A stretch of DNA of 64,000 nt from Anaerolineae bacterium. GTDB lineage: Bacteria > Chloroflexota > Anaerolineae > Anaerolineales > Anaerolineaceae. Shown piece after piece: positions 23,759 to 34,600 of this stretch (positions are counted from its first letter, which is position 1; every line of letters starts with the position of its first letter). The position numbers and the translations under genes were made by a program. The notes beneath the pieces are model-generated. The model was not told where the DNA came from, did not search any database, and saw nothing but the letters and a program-made list of their open reading frames with translations. The stretch covers positions 186,001-250,000 of the forward strand of contig JABLXK010000002.1 in assembly GCA_013178095.1 (NCBI GenBank). Direction: 5' to 3'.

Positions 23759-25558
23759 ATGCTGACCAACCACATTCGCAATTTCTGCATTATTGCCCAT
23801 GTCGATCATGGCAAATCCACACTGGCCGATAGACTGTTGCAAATTACCGGAACCATCTCAGACCGGGATATGAAAGAGCAGATCCTGGATAGCATGGATC
23901 TGGAGCGTGAAAAGGGCGTGACGATTAAAGCCTCGGCCGTCCGCATGAACTATCGATACCGGGACGAAGATTACGAACTTAACCTGATCGATACACCCGG
24001 ACATGTGGATTTTAATTATGAAGTCAGCCGAGCGCTGGCGGCCTGTGAGGGTGCGCTGCTGGTGGTGGATGCCACACAGGGCATTGAAGCTCAGACACTG
24101 GCAAACCTGTACCTTGCGCTTGATTCAAACCTGGTCATCATTCCGGTGCTGAACAAGATCGACCTCCCTTCAGCGCATGCTGACGAAATTACCACCGACC
24201 TCAGTAATTTGTTGGGGGTGGCGGTGGATGAGATGATCCGCGTTTCTGCAAAAGTCGGAACAAACGTCGAGCAAATTCTGCCGGCGATTATCGAAAAAAT
24301 CCCAGCTCCCAAGGGGGAGACTGATGCGCCGCTGCAGGCTCTGATTTTCGATTCCCATTACGATTCCTACAAGGGCGTGATTGCATATGCGCGTGTTTTC
24401 GATGGATGCATGAACTCAAATGACGTTCTGCAATTGATGTCCACACGGGCTGAATTCAAGCCGGTGGAATTGGGGATTTTCAATCCCAACATGAGCCCGG
24501 TTCAGAGTTTGGAGGCGGGAGATGTGGGTTACATCGCCAGCGGTTTGAAGACCGTACGCGATTGCCGCGTAGGCGATACCATCACAAAATCTGCCAACCC
24601 GGCTCAAAAACCCATGCATGGGTATAAGAACCCGAAACCGATGGTCTTCGCTGGTATTTATCCGGTGGAGGGGGAAGACTATGACGATCTGAAAGAAGCC
24701 CTTGAGAAACTGCAATTAAATGATGCCTCGCTGGTATTTGAGCCTGAAACTTCTCAGGCTTTGAATTTTGGTTTTCGCTGCGGATTTCTTGGGCTCTTCC
24801 ACATGGAAATTATCCAGGAACGCCTGGAACGGGAATATGACCTGGATATTGTCTTAACAGCACCCACAGTGGAATATGAGGTGATCCTCAGAGACGGTAC
24901 ATCGAAATTTATCGACTCGCCAGTGGACTTGCCGGATGAGGAACAAATTGAGGATATCCTGGAACCGTGGATGGATCTGTGGATCATCACCCCCACGGAT
25001 TTTTACGGGGCGGTGATGGAATTGGTTAAAAAGCGCAAGGGCAGCTTTCTGGAGCAGGATTACCCGGCTCCCAACCGCGTCCAATTAAAATTCGAAGTAC
25101 CGCTTTCGGAGATCATTGTGGATTTCTTCGATGAATTGAAGTCAAAAACCCGCGGGTACGCATCCATGGATTACCAATTTAAAGAATACCGATCGGGAAA
25201 TTTAGTGAAACTGGAAGTACTGATCAGCGCGGACCCTGTTGATGCTTTGGCTTCCATCGTGCATAAGGACCAGGCTTACTTTAAAGGACAAAAACTTGTC
25301 AGCAAACTCAAACGTCTGATTCCCCAGCAGCTATTTGAAGTCAGCATCCAGGCATCTGCGGAAGGCAGGATCATTTCGCGCGCCAACGTGAAAGCTCTGC
25401 GGAAGGACGTGCTGGCGAAATGCTACGGCGGGGATATCACCCGCAAGAAAAAACTGCTGGAGAAACAGAAAAAAGGCAAGAAGCGCATGAAGATGATTGG
25501 CAATATTGAAATACCCCAAGAAGCATTCATGGCAGTCTTAAAATTAGAAGAAGATTGA
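23759..25558 (+). CDS. lepA: Elongation factor 4 (LepA)
   Basis: LepA/EF4 (599 aa) is a ribosomal GTPase that back-translocates or remodels stalled and assembling ribosomes. The G domain has AHVDHGKSTLADRL (G1), the DTPGHVDF motif (G3) and NKIDLP (G4). The LepA-specific features are QILDSMDLEREKGVTIKA, the FRCGFLGLFHMEI region of domain III, DYPAPNRVQLKFEVPLSEI, and the C-terminal CTD with DVLAKCYGGDITRKKKLLEKQK. Length matches the family closely. It begins 72 nt after tlyA, and its start lacks a ribosome-binding site. Confidence 0.98.
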   Translation: MLTNHIRNFCIIAHVDHGKSTLADRLLQITGTISDRDMKEQILDSMDLEREKGVTIKASAVRMNYRYRDEDYELNLIDTPGHVDFNYEVSRALAACEGALLVVDATQGIEAQTLANLYLALDSNLVIIPVLNKIDLPSAHADEITTDLSNLLGVAVDEMIRVSAKVGTNVEQILPAIIEKIPAPKGETDAPLQALIFDSHYDSYKGVIAYARVFDGCMNSNDVLQLMSTRAEFKPVELGIFNPNMSPVQSLEAGDVGYIASGLKTVRDCRVGDTITKSANPAQKPMHGYKNPKPMVFAGIYPVEGEDYDDLKEALEKLQLNDASLVFEPETSQALNFGFRCGFLGLFHMEIIQERLEREYDLDIVLTAPTVEYEVILRDGTSKFIDSPVDLPDEEQIEDILEPWMDLWIITPTDFYGAVMELVKKRKGSFLEQDYPAPNRVQLKFEVPLSEIIVDFFDELKSKTRGYASMDYQFKEYRSGNLVKLEVLISADPVDALASIVHKDQAYFKGQKLVSKLKRLIPQQLFEVSIQASAEGRIISRANVKALRKDVLAKCYGGDITRKKKLLEKQKKGKKRMKMIGNIEIPQEAFMAVLKLEED

Positions 25559-25571
25559 GCAAAGAAGAGCA

Positions 25572-26576
25572 ATGAAAAAAGTCCTGCGCTGGCTGCCGGG
25601 CATCCTCATTAGCCTGGCGGCGATTTACATCCTGTCCAAATTCATCACCGGGAAAGACCTGGTCAATGCTTTCAGGTCATTTACCTGGGTGGACATCCTG
25701 GTGATCCTGCTTCTGAATATCCTGTCGTTCATCGCGCGAGCACTCGGCTGGCGGAACTTACTGGAAGGGGTTTCGATTAAACAAGCCTTTCTGATTGTCA
25801 ACGAAGGCTATCTATTTAACAATTTAATTCCCCGTTCCGGCGAGATCGTTCGTACGCTGTTGGTGAGCGGCTTTACGCGCATCAGCGCCTTTCAAGTCGC
25901 TTCCAGCGTAGTGGTGGAACGCGCTTTGGATATTGTTATCGCGGCGGCTATGTTCCTGCTGACCCTGCCGTTTGTAGTCGAAATGGGGTGGGTCAAACCT
26001 ATAGCCTGGGTATTGTTTGTTTGTTTCCTGATGGGCATCGTCTTCATGGTGATCCTTGCCAGACACTCCGAAAGTGTGAAAAAATGGCTGGCTGCTTCGA
26101 ATATCCATTCTGAATTCATAAAAGAAAAAATATTTCCAAAATTCGGTTCCATTCTGGATGGGTTGGCAACCTTGAAAAACCCGGTTAAGTTTGCTAAAAG
26201 CGTTTTTTGGATTTTATGCTCTTGGGTTTGTTGGACCAGCTTGTTGTTTTTCGGGATCACCCGCATTACCGGGAGAATTCCGTTGTTGTGGGGAATATTC
26301 ACTCAGGGGATTCTGGCTTTGGGAATTGCACTGCCATCGGCACCTGCCAACCTGGGAGTTTATGAGGGGACAATGGTTGCTGCATTGACTGTCTTTGGTA
26401 TTGACCAGAGCGCAGCGCTCAGTATAGCCCTGGTCCTACATTTTGTTCAAATAATCGTAACTTCTTTCTTTGGAATTTACGGCTTGATGGTTCAGGGGCA
26501 ATCCATTTCAACATTGATGGATCGAATCTGCATTCGCAGGAATACTCCCTCTGAAAAACTCAATGGAGAAAAATGA
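25572..26576 (+). CDS. Flippase-like membrane protein (LPG synthase TM / UPF0104 family)
   Basis: A 334-residue polytopic protein with about eight TM helices. The family marker is NEGYLFNNLIPRSGEIVRTLLVS (about 77-99), with SSVVVERALDIVI and a late GIALPSAPANLGVYEGTMV. This is the membrane part of lysylphosphatidylglycerol synthase and of many proteins placed in glycan clusters, where lipid flipping or glycosyltransfer support is suspected but rarely shown. The soluble transferase domain of MprF is absent. It begins 13 nt after lepA and overlaps the epimerase start by ATGA, so it opens the envelope-glycan cluster. Confidence 0.85.
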   Translation: MKKVLRWLPGILISLAAIYILSKFITGKDLVNAFRSFTWVDILVILLLNILSFIARALGWRNLLEGVSIKQAFLIVNEGYLFNNLIPRSGEIVRTLLVSGFTRISAFQVASSVVVERALDIVIAAAMFLLTLPFVVEMGWVKPIAWVLFVCFLMGIVFMVILARHSESVKKWLAASNIHSEFIKEKIFPKFGSILDGLATLKNPVKFAKSVFWILCSWVCWTSLLFFGITRITGRIPLLWGIFTQGILALGIALPSAPANLGVYEGTMVAALTVFGIDQSAALSIALVLHFVQIIVTSFFGIYGLMVQGQSISTLMDRICIRRNTPSEKLNGEK

Positions 26577-27601
26577 GCAAGAATTATCTAATTACAGGTG
26601 GGGCAGGCTTTATCGGCAGTAATTACGCACTTCGATTACTGAAGCGCGGTGAAAACGTAACCATCTTTGATAACCTTTCTCGCAAGGGAGCAGTGAGTAA
26701 TTTGGAATGGATCAGGGAAGAGCTTGGAAATGATTCCATTGATTTTGTTCAAGGCGATGTCCGTGATCCTGAGGCGCTGCACACAGTCGTTAAGGGAAAG
26801 GATGTGATCGTTCACCTGGCGGCACAAGTGGCGGTGACCACCTCAGTGGAAGATCCGGTTACGGACTTTGCGATCAACGCCGGCGGGACATTCAATGTCC
26901 TCGAAGCAGCCCGCAGGCATGACCGGCAGCCTGTCATAATTTATGCGTCAACCAATAAAGTCTATGGAGGCTTGGAAGACCTGGAAATTATTGAAGAACC
27001 AACCCGCTACCGCATCAGCCAATACCCCAACGGTATCGATGAACTGCGCGCATTGGATTTTCACTCGCCGTACGGCTGCTCCAAAGGATGCGGCGACCAA
27101 TACATGCACGACTATGCCCGAATCTACGGCATCCCAACAATCGTCTTCCGCCAGAGCTGCATCTACGGCACCCGTCAGTTTGGCGTGGAGGATCAGGGTT
27201 GGGTGGCCTGGTTCATTATTGCCGCAGTGATGGGAAAGGCAATCAGAATATATGGCGATGGCAAGCAAGTACGGGATTTGCTATTTGTGGAAGATTTGAT
27301 GGATGCGTATGACGCTGCAGTTGCTCACCCGGACATCAGCGGAGGACAGATCTTTAACATTGGCGGGGGAATCGGAAACGCGATTTCCATCTGGAGTGAA
27401 TTTGCGCCCATTTTAGAGACTATCCATGGGAAAACTCTGTTGATCGAAAAATTTGGATGGCGGCCGGGGGATCAAAAGGTCTACATCTCCAATATCGACC
27501 GAATACAGAACTTGCTGGGTTGGAAGCCAAAATATAATGTGCAAAAAGGGATCGAGACGCTTTACCGGTGGGTAAAGGAAAATAAGCAGCTTTTCGCATA
27601 G
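26573..27601 (+). CDS. CDP-paratose 2-epimerase-like SDR
   Basis: A 342-residue extended short-chain dehydrogenase. It has GGAGFIGSN (9-17), Thr127 in YASTNKVYGG and the catalytic Tyr167-x3-Lys171 in SPYGCSK. The segment GDQYMHDYARIYGIP..FRQSCIYGTRQFGVEDQGWVAWF is characteristic of CDP-paratose 2-epimerase (tyvelose synthesis), which inverts C2 of a CDP-linked 3,6-dideoxysugar using bound NAD. The other CDP-dideoxysugar genes (glucose-1-phosphate cytidylyltransferase, CDP-glucose 4,6-dehydratase and the C3-deoxygenation enzymes) are not in the window, so the substrate is uncertain; UDP-sugar epimerisation cannot be ruled out. It overlaps the flippase-like gene by 4 nt. Confidence 0.85.
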   Translation: MSKNYLITGGAGFIGSNYALRLLKRGENVTIFDNLSRKGAVSNLEWIREELGNDSIDFVQGDVRDPEALHTVVKGKDVIVHLAAQVAVTTSVEDPVTDFAINAGGTFNVLEAARRHDRQPVIIYASTNKVYGGLEDLEIIEEPTRYRISQYPNGIDELRALDFHSPYGCSKGCGDQYMHDYARIYGIPTIVFRQSCIYGTRQFGVEDQGWVAWFIIAAVMGKAIRIYGDGKQVRDLLFVEDLMDAYDAAVAHPDISGGQIFNIGGGIGNAISIWSEFAPILETIHGKTLLIEKFGWRPGDQKVYISNIDRIQNLLGWKPKYNVQKGIETLYRWVKENKQLFA

Positions 27602-27606
27602 ATAAA

Positions 27607-28770
27607 ATGAAGATTCTGGTTGTTTTAACCTATTATCGGCCTCACACCAGCGGTCTCACCATATACGCCGAAAGGTTAGCGCGAGCGATGGCGCAAAGAG
27701 GCCATCAGGTGACAATTCTTACCTCGCAATATCTAAAGGAGCTCCCGCGCGAGGAAGTGATGGATGGGATCAGGGTGGTGCGCGCGCCAGTGCTGCTGCG
27801 CATTAATAAAGGTGTGATTATGCCGACGTTCGGTTTCCTGGCAACCCGTCTTGTCCTTGAAAACGATGTAATTCACTTGCATTTACCGCAATTTGACGCC
27901 GCTGGTTTAGCCATCCGGGGAAGATTATTTAGAAAACCGACTGTCGTAACTTATCATTGCGATTTGCTGCTGCCCAAGGGATTTATTAATTGGCTGGTCA
28001 ATCAAGCTGTTCACCTGATGAATCGGATAACCGGAATCTTCACCCACCGTATTGTGGCATATACCAGGGATTATGCCGAACATTCGCCTTTTATCAGCAA
28101 ATTCACCAGCAAGTTGGAAGTAATTAATCCGCCGGTGATCATTTCTAACGTTCAACCGGAGGAGGTCAAACAATTCAAGGTGCAATTCAATGGTGAAAGA
28201 AGAATCCCGGTCATCGGTATGGCTGCCCGTTTCGCAACGGAAAAAGGTGTGGAAGTCTTGCTGAATGCAGCACCGGAAATCATCAAGCGCTATCCACGAG
28301 CCGTTTTTTGGTTTGCCGGGCCTTATGAAAATATTATCGGAGAAGAAAAATATTACGAGCGTTTAAAACCGCGCATTGAACTCCTGCAAAATAACGGACA
28401 ATGGAAATTTCTCGGATTGCTATCACCACGCTCTATGGCAGCTTTTTATCCCAATTTGGATGTGTTGGTCATCCCCAGCCTGAATTCCACCGAATCCTTC
28501 GGCCTGGTTCAGATTGAAGCGATGATGAGCGGCGTACCCTCCATTGCTTCCGACCTGCCGGGGGTGCGCCAACCTGTGCTGCGGCATAAAATGGGCAGGG
28601 TGATCCCAATCGGCGATTCGGGCGCGTTAGCCCAGGCGGTGACTGAATTGATCGCGGAGAAAAAAGAATATGGAAGCACACCGAAAGCTCTACGGGAGTT
28701 GTATGCTCCTGATACCATCGCGCAAGAATATGAGCAATTATTTGAGCGGATCAAAACGGAAATCAAATAA
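27607..28770 (+). CDS. GT4-family glycosyltransferase
   Basis: A 387-residue GT-B retaining glycosyltransferase. The N-terminal half starts with YYRPHTSGLTIYAERLARAMAQRGHQVTILTS. The C-terminal nucleotide-sugar half has IGMAARFATEKGVEVLLNAAP and the E-x7-E motif in STESFGLVQIEAMMSG (Glu295/Glu303), followed by LPGVRQPV. It should transfer a sugar from a nucleotide donor to a lipid-linked or other acceptor at the cytosolic membrane face; the specific sugar is unknown. It starts 5 nt after the epimerase gene, and its stop overlaps the start of the methyltransferase gene (TAATG), so these are coupled. Confidence 0.9.
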   Translation: MKILVVLTYYRPHTSGLTIYAERLARAMAQRGHQVTILTSQYLKELPREEVMDGIRVVRAPVLLRINKGVIMPTFGFLATRLVLENDVIHLHLPQFDAAGLAIRGRLFRKPTVVTYHCDLLLPKGFINWLVNQAVHLMNRITGIFTHRIVAYTRDYAEHSPFISKFTSKLEVINPPVIISNVQPEEVKQFKVQFNGERRIPVIGMAARFATEKGVEVLLNAAPEIIKRYPRAVFWFAGPYENIIGEEKYYERLKPRIELLQNNGQWKFLGLLSPRSMAAFYPNLDVLVIPSLNSTESFGLVQIEAMMSGVPSIASDLPGVRQPVLRHKMGRVIPIGDSGALAQAVTELIAEKKEYGSTPKALRELYAPDTIAQEYEQLFERIKTEIK

Positions 28771-29576
28771 TGGATCAAGGTCAAGAAAGAATTTACGCGG
28801 AATTGCTTGAGGCAAATGTTGCCGAATTGCCATATTTTAGAGGTTTTTTAAGGGCGGTAGAAGCGCGGTTCTATCAAGCTATTGATTTGCCCCAACCGGT
28901 ATTGGATATGGGTGCCGGAGACGGCCATTTTGCAGCCAGGACATTCAAGAGAAAAATTGAAGTTGGTTTGGATCCAGCACTGGTTTCATTAAATGAAGCC
29001 AAGGGTTTCGACGCATACGACCTCTTAATCAACAGCCTGGGAAATCGGATTCCATGCAAGGCTGGTTGTTTCGCTAGCGTGATCAGCAACTCAGTATTGG
29101 AACATATCCCGGACGTGGATGCGGTTTTGATCGAAATTTACCGGATACTACAGCGGGGTGGAAAATTGGTGATTACTGTGCCAAACGATCGATTTACCCA
29201 GAATTTGAGCATCGCCCTTTTTTTTGAGAAGTGCGGGTTGAAAAGAATGGCTGATGCATATCGCAGATGGTTTAACCGGATCTCCCGCCATTACCACCCG
29301 GATGCTCCGGAGCAGTGGCAGAAACGCCTGGAAGATGCCGGTTTTCAAATCAGGGAAAAATGGAATTATTTTCCTCCAAAGTCCTTGCGTATCCTGGAAT
29401 GGGGGCATTATTTTGGATTGCCGAACTGGATTAATAAGAAAATTCTGGGAAGATGGGTGGTATTCCCACGAATTGGATACAACCGAATAATCTACTGTAA
29501 ATTGTTGAAGATCTATTCACAAGAGCAAAAAGCTCCTGACGGCGCTTATTCATTGTTCGTTGCGCAGAAAGTCTGA
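28770..29576 (+). CDS. Class I SAM-dependent methyltransferase
   Basis: A 268-residue methyltransferase. The SAM-binding loop is VLDMGAGDGHFAARTF (about 47-62), followed by EVGLDPALVSL, then SNSVLEHIPDVDAVLIEIYRILQRGGKLVITVP, the typical motif IV/V region of the Methyltransf_11 group. The C-terminal part (about 150-268) is rich in aromatic and basic residues (FFEKCGLKRMADAYRRWFNRISRHYHP) and may recognise the acceptor. Placement after a GT4 enzyme suggests it modifies a sugar or lipid-linked glycan. The ATG overlaps the preceding stop by 1 nt. Confidence 0.87.
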   Translation: MDQGQERIYAELLEANVAELPYFRGFLRAVEARFYQAIDLPQPVLDMGAGDGHFAARTFKRKIEVGLDPALVSLNEAKGFDAYDLLINSLGNRIPCKAGCFASVISNSVLEHIPDVDAVLIEIYRILQRGGKLVITVPNDRFTQNLSIALFFEKCGLKRMADAYRRWFNRISRHYHPDAPEQWQKRLEDAGFQIREKWNYFPPKSLRILEWGHYFGLPNWINKKILGRWVVFPRIGYNRIIYCKLLKIYSQEQKAPDGAYSLFVAQKV

Positions 29577-29587
29577 TTTTCCGGCGT

Positions 29588-31645
29588 ATGAGAGAACCAA
29601 CGATCCTGGAATATATTCAATCCCTGATCAGACAGGATAATAAAATTGTGCTGAGGGATTATTTTGGCTCCTCACGCGATCGCAGAAAAAAACCCTCGAA
29701 AAAGACGAAAGTTAATCAAGAAGCGCGAATTAACTGGCAGGTAGTGGCCGGCTGCGCATTGGCAATCGCGGGGCAGTTCCTGCTTGAACCAGGCAGGCGA
29801 TGGATCGCTGCGGCTATCGGTCTGTACGCTTTGGCAGCTTTGCTGGTTTGGCTGGGGTATCGGGAATCCAGTTTAACCGAATTCGATAGAGAAAAAAAGG
29901 ATAAGCCATTTTCGAGCGACATCCGTCTGCTCTATTTCGGAATCTCTCTTGTATTCGTGGTTGCCGCATTTGTTTTTTTCCGAGACAACACTTTTACGCT
30001 TCTCAACGTAACTTTGTGGTTGCTGGGGATCATCTTTTTTATTGCTGCAGTCTGGGAAAAAACCGATGAGAGAGTACAAGCATGCAAAGCGAAACCAGGT
30101 TTTATTCTCATATTTCTAATCATCCTGGGAATCAGTGTGTTCTACCGTTTTTACCGGCTGAATCAAGTTCCGGGGGAAATGTTCAGCGATCACGCGGAAA
30201 AATTATTGGATGTGATGGACGTCTTGAATGGGAAAACATCCATATTTTTTACGCGAAATACCGGCCGTGAATCATTGCAATTCTACCTAACCGCTGCGAT
30301 TATTAAGTTGTTCCAAACCGGTATCAGCTTTATCAGCCTGAAACTTGGGACAGCAATTACGGGTTTGGCAACTTTGCCATTCATCTATTTGCTTGGCAGA
30401 CAATTAGGAAACAGGTGGGTGGGTTTGGCGGCAATGTTCATGGCAGGGATTGCTTACTGGCCTAACGTAATATCGCGAGTCGCATTGCGTTTTACTTTCT
30501 ATCCGGCATTAACCGCGCCGGTTCTATACTTCCTCTTCCGCGGGCTTCAAGAGCGGAATCGGAATGACCTGGTGTTGAGCGGATTATTTCTTGGTTTGGG
30601 ACTGCAAGGCTACAGCCCTGCTCGCATTGTTCCAATTTATGTCCTGGTGGTTTTTGGTATTTACGAATGGCATCAATCCAGAATCCGAAATCGACTTGAA
30701 GATATTTGGGCATTGGGATTGTTGGCTTTTTCATCATTCCTCGTTTTCCTGCCCCTTTTCCGCTATTTCTTGGAAAACCCGCAGATGGTCAGCTATCGGG
30801 CATTAACCCGATTAACATTCTCTGAGCAAATAATCAATGGATCGCCTTTTTCTGTTTTTTTGGGTAATTTTTGGAAAGCATCCATCATGTTTTTTTACGA
30901 CAATGGGCAAATCTGGGTGCATTCCATTCCACATCGTCCTGCGTTGGATATCATCAGCGCGGCCTTCTTTTTTACCGGCCTCATTTATGTCATCAAACGT
31001 TATATAAAACTGCATAAATGGGAAGATTTAGCGCTGTTGATTGCCGTTCCGATACTCCTGCTGCCATCCATTCTATCGCTGGCTTTTCCGGAAGAAAATC
31101 CATCGCTTAACCGTACCGGCGGGGCAATCGTACCGGTCTTCATCATTGCTGCAATTGGATTATTTCAATGCGCACACGGAATTTTTGCGAAAAAGGAAAA
31201 GCTGTTAAGAAAAATTATCCTGAGTTTATTCATTATCACCCTCGCGGTTTATTCATTGTTTCAGAATTATGATTTGGTATTCCGACAATATAACCAGCAA
31301 TTTTTGGCTAACGCATGGAATACCAGCGAAATCGGACAGGTGATCGCCCAGTTTGCATCCCAAGGGAATTCCTACGATCATGCTTATGTGGTGCCGTATC
31401 CTTATTGGGTGGATACCAGGCTGGTGGGGATCAATGCCGGCGTACCTGAAAAAGATTACGCCCTTTGGCCTGAGGATTTTGAGCAGGTTTTGAATGATCC
31501 GGGTAACAAGTTATTGATCTTATACCCGGAGGATACGCAAAACCTGCAATTGCTTCAACAATTATTTCCTGAAGGAAAAGATGAAATATTCCATTCCAAA
31601 ACTGCCGGCAAGGATTTTATAATCTATACAATTAGCCAAAATTGA
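29588..31645 (+). CDS. GT39-like polytopic glycosyltransferase
   Basis: A 685-residue GT-C membrane protein. After a basic, soluble N-terminus (about 1-48) there are roughly a dozen TM helices to about residue 540. The first luminal loop holds YRLNQVPGEMFSDHAEKLLDVMDVLNG (about 196-222), in the place of the catalytic acidic motif of PMT/ArnT-type enzymes, with Asp and Glu in DHAE. A soluble tail (about 560-685) lies outside. Such enzymes transfer sugars from polyprenyl-phosphate donors on the outer membrane face. Acceptor unknown. It precedes a larger relative, overlapping that frame slightly. The start has no clear ribosome-binding site. Confidence 0.8.
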   Translation: MREPTILEYIQSLIRQDNKIVLRDYFGSSRDRRKKPSKKTKVNQEARINWQVVAGCALAIAGQFLLEPGRRWIAAAIGLYALAALLVWLGYRESSLTEFDREKKDKPFSSDIRLLYFGISLVFVVAAFVFFRDNTFTLLNVTLWLLGIIFFIAAVWEKTDERVQACKAKPGFILIFLIILGISVFYRFYRLNQVPGEMFSDHAEKLLDVMDVLNGKTSIFFTRNTGRESLQFYLTAAIIKLFQTGISFISLKLGTAITGLATLPFIYLLGRQLGNRWVGLAAMFMAGIAYWPNVISRVALRFTFYPALTAPVLYFLFRGLQERNRNDLVLSGLFLGLGLQGYSPARIVPIYVLVVFGIYEWHQSRIRNRLEDIWALGLLAFSSFLVFLPLFRYFLENPQMVSYRALTRLTFSEQIINGSPFSVFLGNFWKASIMFFYDNGQIWVHSIPHRPALDIISAAFFFTGLIYVIKRYIKLHKWEDLALLIAVPILLLPSILSLAFPEENPSLNRTGGAIVPVFIIAAIGLFQCAHGIFAKKEKLLRKIILSLFIITLAVYSLFQNYDLVFRQYNQQFLANAWNTSEIGQVIAQFASQGNSYDHAYVVPYPYWVDTRLVGINAGVPEKDYALWPEDFEQVLNDPGNKLLILYPEDTQNLQLLQQLFPEGKDEIFHSKTAGKDFIIYTISQN

Positions 31646-31656
31646 TTGAAGGTTCT

Positions 31657-34600
31657 ATGGAAAAGAAAATGCAGGAAAAGCTGGGAAAGATTGCAGATTC
31701 CAAATCTTTGCAAATATGCATGATCATCCTGATCATGGCTTTGGGTGCGTATTTCAGATTCACCGGATTGAAATGGGACCAGGATTTTCATCTGCATCCA
31801 GATGAACGTTTCCTGACGATGGTCGAAACGTCGATATCCCCAGTCGCATCGGTTCGCGAATATTTTGACACCAGCGCTTCAAGCTTAAACCCGCATAATA
31901 TTTTAGACATCAACGGCAATCAGTCCTATCCATTTTTCGTTTACGGCGATTTGCCTATCTTCCTGGTGCGATATATCGGCGAGTGGGTTGGAATGACCGG
32001 TTATGGCGAGATTTATCTATTGGGTCGATTTCTTTCCGGTTTATTTGACCTGGGGACGATCCTGATAGTCTTTTTCATTGCAAACAAATCCTTTAATAAA
32101 TTCTGGTTGAGCACACTGGCTGCTTTCCTTTACGCTTGCGCAGTTTTGCCTATCCAGATTTCCCACTATTTCATAGTCGATAACATCACAACCTTTTTTG
32201 CCATGGCGGCTTTCCTGGCGGCGGTGGCGGTGTTAAAGCAGAAGGAGCAGGATTACTCACTGGTCCGGCCATCCAACCTCTTCCAGTGGATCGGGTTAAA
32301 CAAAAAACGCCTGGCGCCCTATGCTTTTTTTGGGCTGGCATTGGGCTTAGCGGCAGCCTCCAAGATCAACGCATTGGCACTCGCGGTGCTTTTGCCTCTG
32401 GCCGTGTTCCTTAAAAATCCAAAAGATTTCTTCAAACCTGCCTCCACCGGATGGACTATGCGCTTTCATTCCATGGTATTAGCTGCGGTGATCTCCTTTT
32501 TCATTTTCAGAATTTTTCAACCTTACGCGTTTCAAGGGCCCGGATTCTTTAATATCGCGATTAATAAAGAATGGCTCTCCGACTTGCAGGAGTTATCCGT
32601 GCTTAGCTCTGGAATCAGCAACTATCCGCCATCACTGCAATGGGCTAGAAGGTCAATCGGATTCCCGATTAAAAATCTGGCTGTTTGGGGGATTGGAATT
32701 CCTGTTGCGATTTTTGCTTTCAGCGGATTAGCCTGGATGGCCTGGAAGATCGTTAAGGGGAAATGGCAGAAGTATTCGTTGATCTGGATTTGGACTTTCG
32801 GGTATGCTGCCTGGCAGGCCATCCGCTGGAATCCCACCATGCGCTATTTCCTGCTGGTTTATCCCACCCTGGCGATCATTGCCGCCTGGTGTTTGTTTCA
32901 AACCGTAAAGAAAATCAACGCGATTTCTTTTTTGAAAATCAGGCTGGTATTGAAAAGTGGATTGACCATTCTCCTGGTTATAACTTTGATTGGCGGGGCG
33001 GTTTGTTGGTCGCTGGCGTTTATTCGAATTTACCATCAACCAATGACGCGCATTGCTGCCAGCCAATGGATATACGATCACATTGAAGGGGCGGTCAATC
33101 TCGAATTGACAGATGGCACGGGGGATTTCATTCAAGCGCTGCCATACCCGCATGTCGCCACGCTGAATTCGGGAGAGGATTTCACGATCACGTTCCAGCC
33201 GAAAATGGATGGCACAATCACAGCGCTGGATTTCGACCATATCGTCAGCGAAATCTATTCAAATGACCAAAAGACCTTAGCTATCCGTATTCGTGAAAAA
33301 GGATCACCGGATGTTTTGGCGGAAGTTATTGTATCGGACAGCTTTTTACCGATCAATGATGCGCGTGGAGGTCAGTTCAATCCGAAATTGAAAGAACCCC
33401 TGCAGGTTTCAAGCGAAAAAGAATATGAAATCAGTTTGTCATTGCCGACGGAACCATCAGCGTTAAAATTTTATGGAACAATGGGCGTAGTGCTCGATCA
33501 AGAGGGGCGGCAGATCAGACAAGCAGTCTTTGAAGCAACTAATATTATTAATTCCGGGGACCATTATGATTTTTTCTTCACGCCCAAGCGCGAAGCAACC
33601 CTGTCGGCCATCAATCTGTTCCGCGTTGCTGACCTTTCTGCAACGAAGAATAGAACCCGAATCAACGTTTCCATCTGGAAAGATGGCGAAGATGCTATCC
33701 TCACCAGAGGTGACAGCGATATTTTCACAGGAACGGATGCGGATTATCGCGGTCAGAATATTCAGATAAAACTGAACCAATTATTAAAATTGGAAGAAGG
33801 CATACGTTATGGTTTGCGTATCAGCATCAACGGAGAAGATTCAAAAATTCTGATCTCCGGCAGCGAGCCGGCCAAAGAAACCGATTGGGATGATACTCTT
33901 CCGCTATACATGTATGGCCTTAATCCCTTTGATAATTATGAGGGTATCTACCAATCAGACTTGAATTTCCAGATGTATTGGAATGATGACGAAGCCAAAC
34001 GTTTGCGATTTCTGTCCATCCTAGACCAGGCAGACACGATCATCATGACTTCAAACCGCCAATGGGGCAGCGTTACGCAACTCCCGGAAGAATTTCCGCT
34101 TTCCACGCTATTTTATAAAGAATTAATTGGTTGTCCATTGGATGATGTCCAATATTGTTATCGGGTTGCACAACCGGGGATGTATCAGGGAAACCTCGGA
34201 TATGAATTGGTTGAGGTTTTCCAATCCGATCCGCAAATCTTTGGCTTAGATTTTAATTCGCAGTTTGCCGAGGAAGCTTTCACGGTATATGATCATCCCA
34301 AGGTGCTGGTTTTCAAAAAAACAAACGATTTCAGCCTCACCCGCGCAGCGGATATTCTTTACAGCGTCGATTTGGATAAAATCCGAAATTTAAATTGGGC
34401 CGAAGCGGAAAAACATGCCGGCAGTCTGATGCTTTCGGAAACGACTTTCAATCAACAAAAGACCGCGGGCACCTGGTCGGAGTTGTTCGATTATTCCGCT
34501 TTTCAAAATCGCTATCCGCTTGCCTCGATAGTGATATGGTATTGCTTTATCACAATTCTTGGATGGGTGTTTTATCCGACCGGTAGGATTGTGTTCAGGG

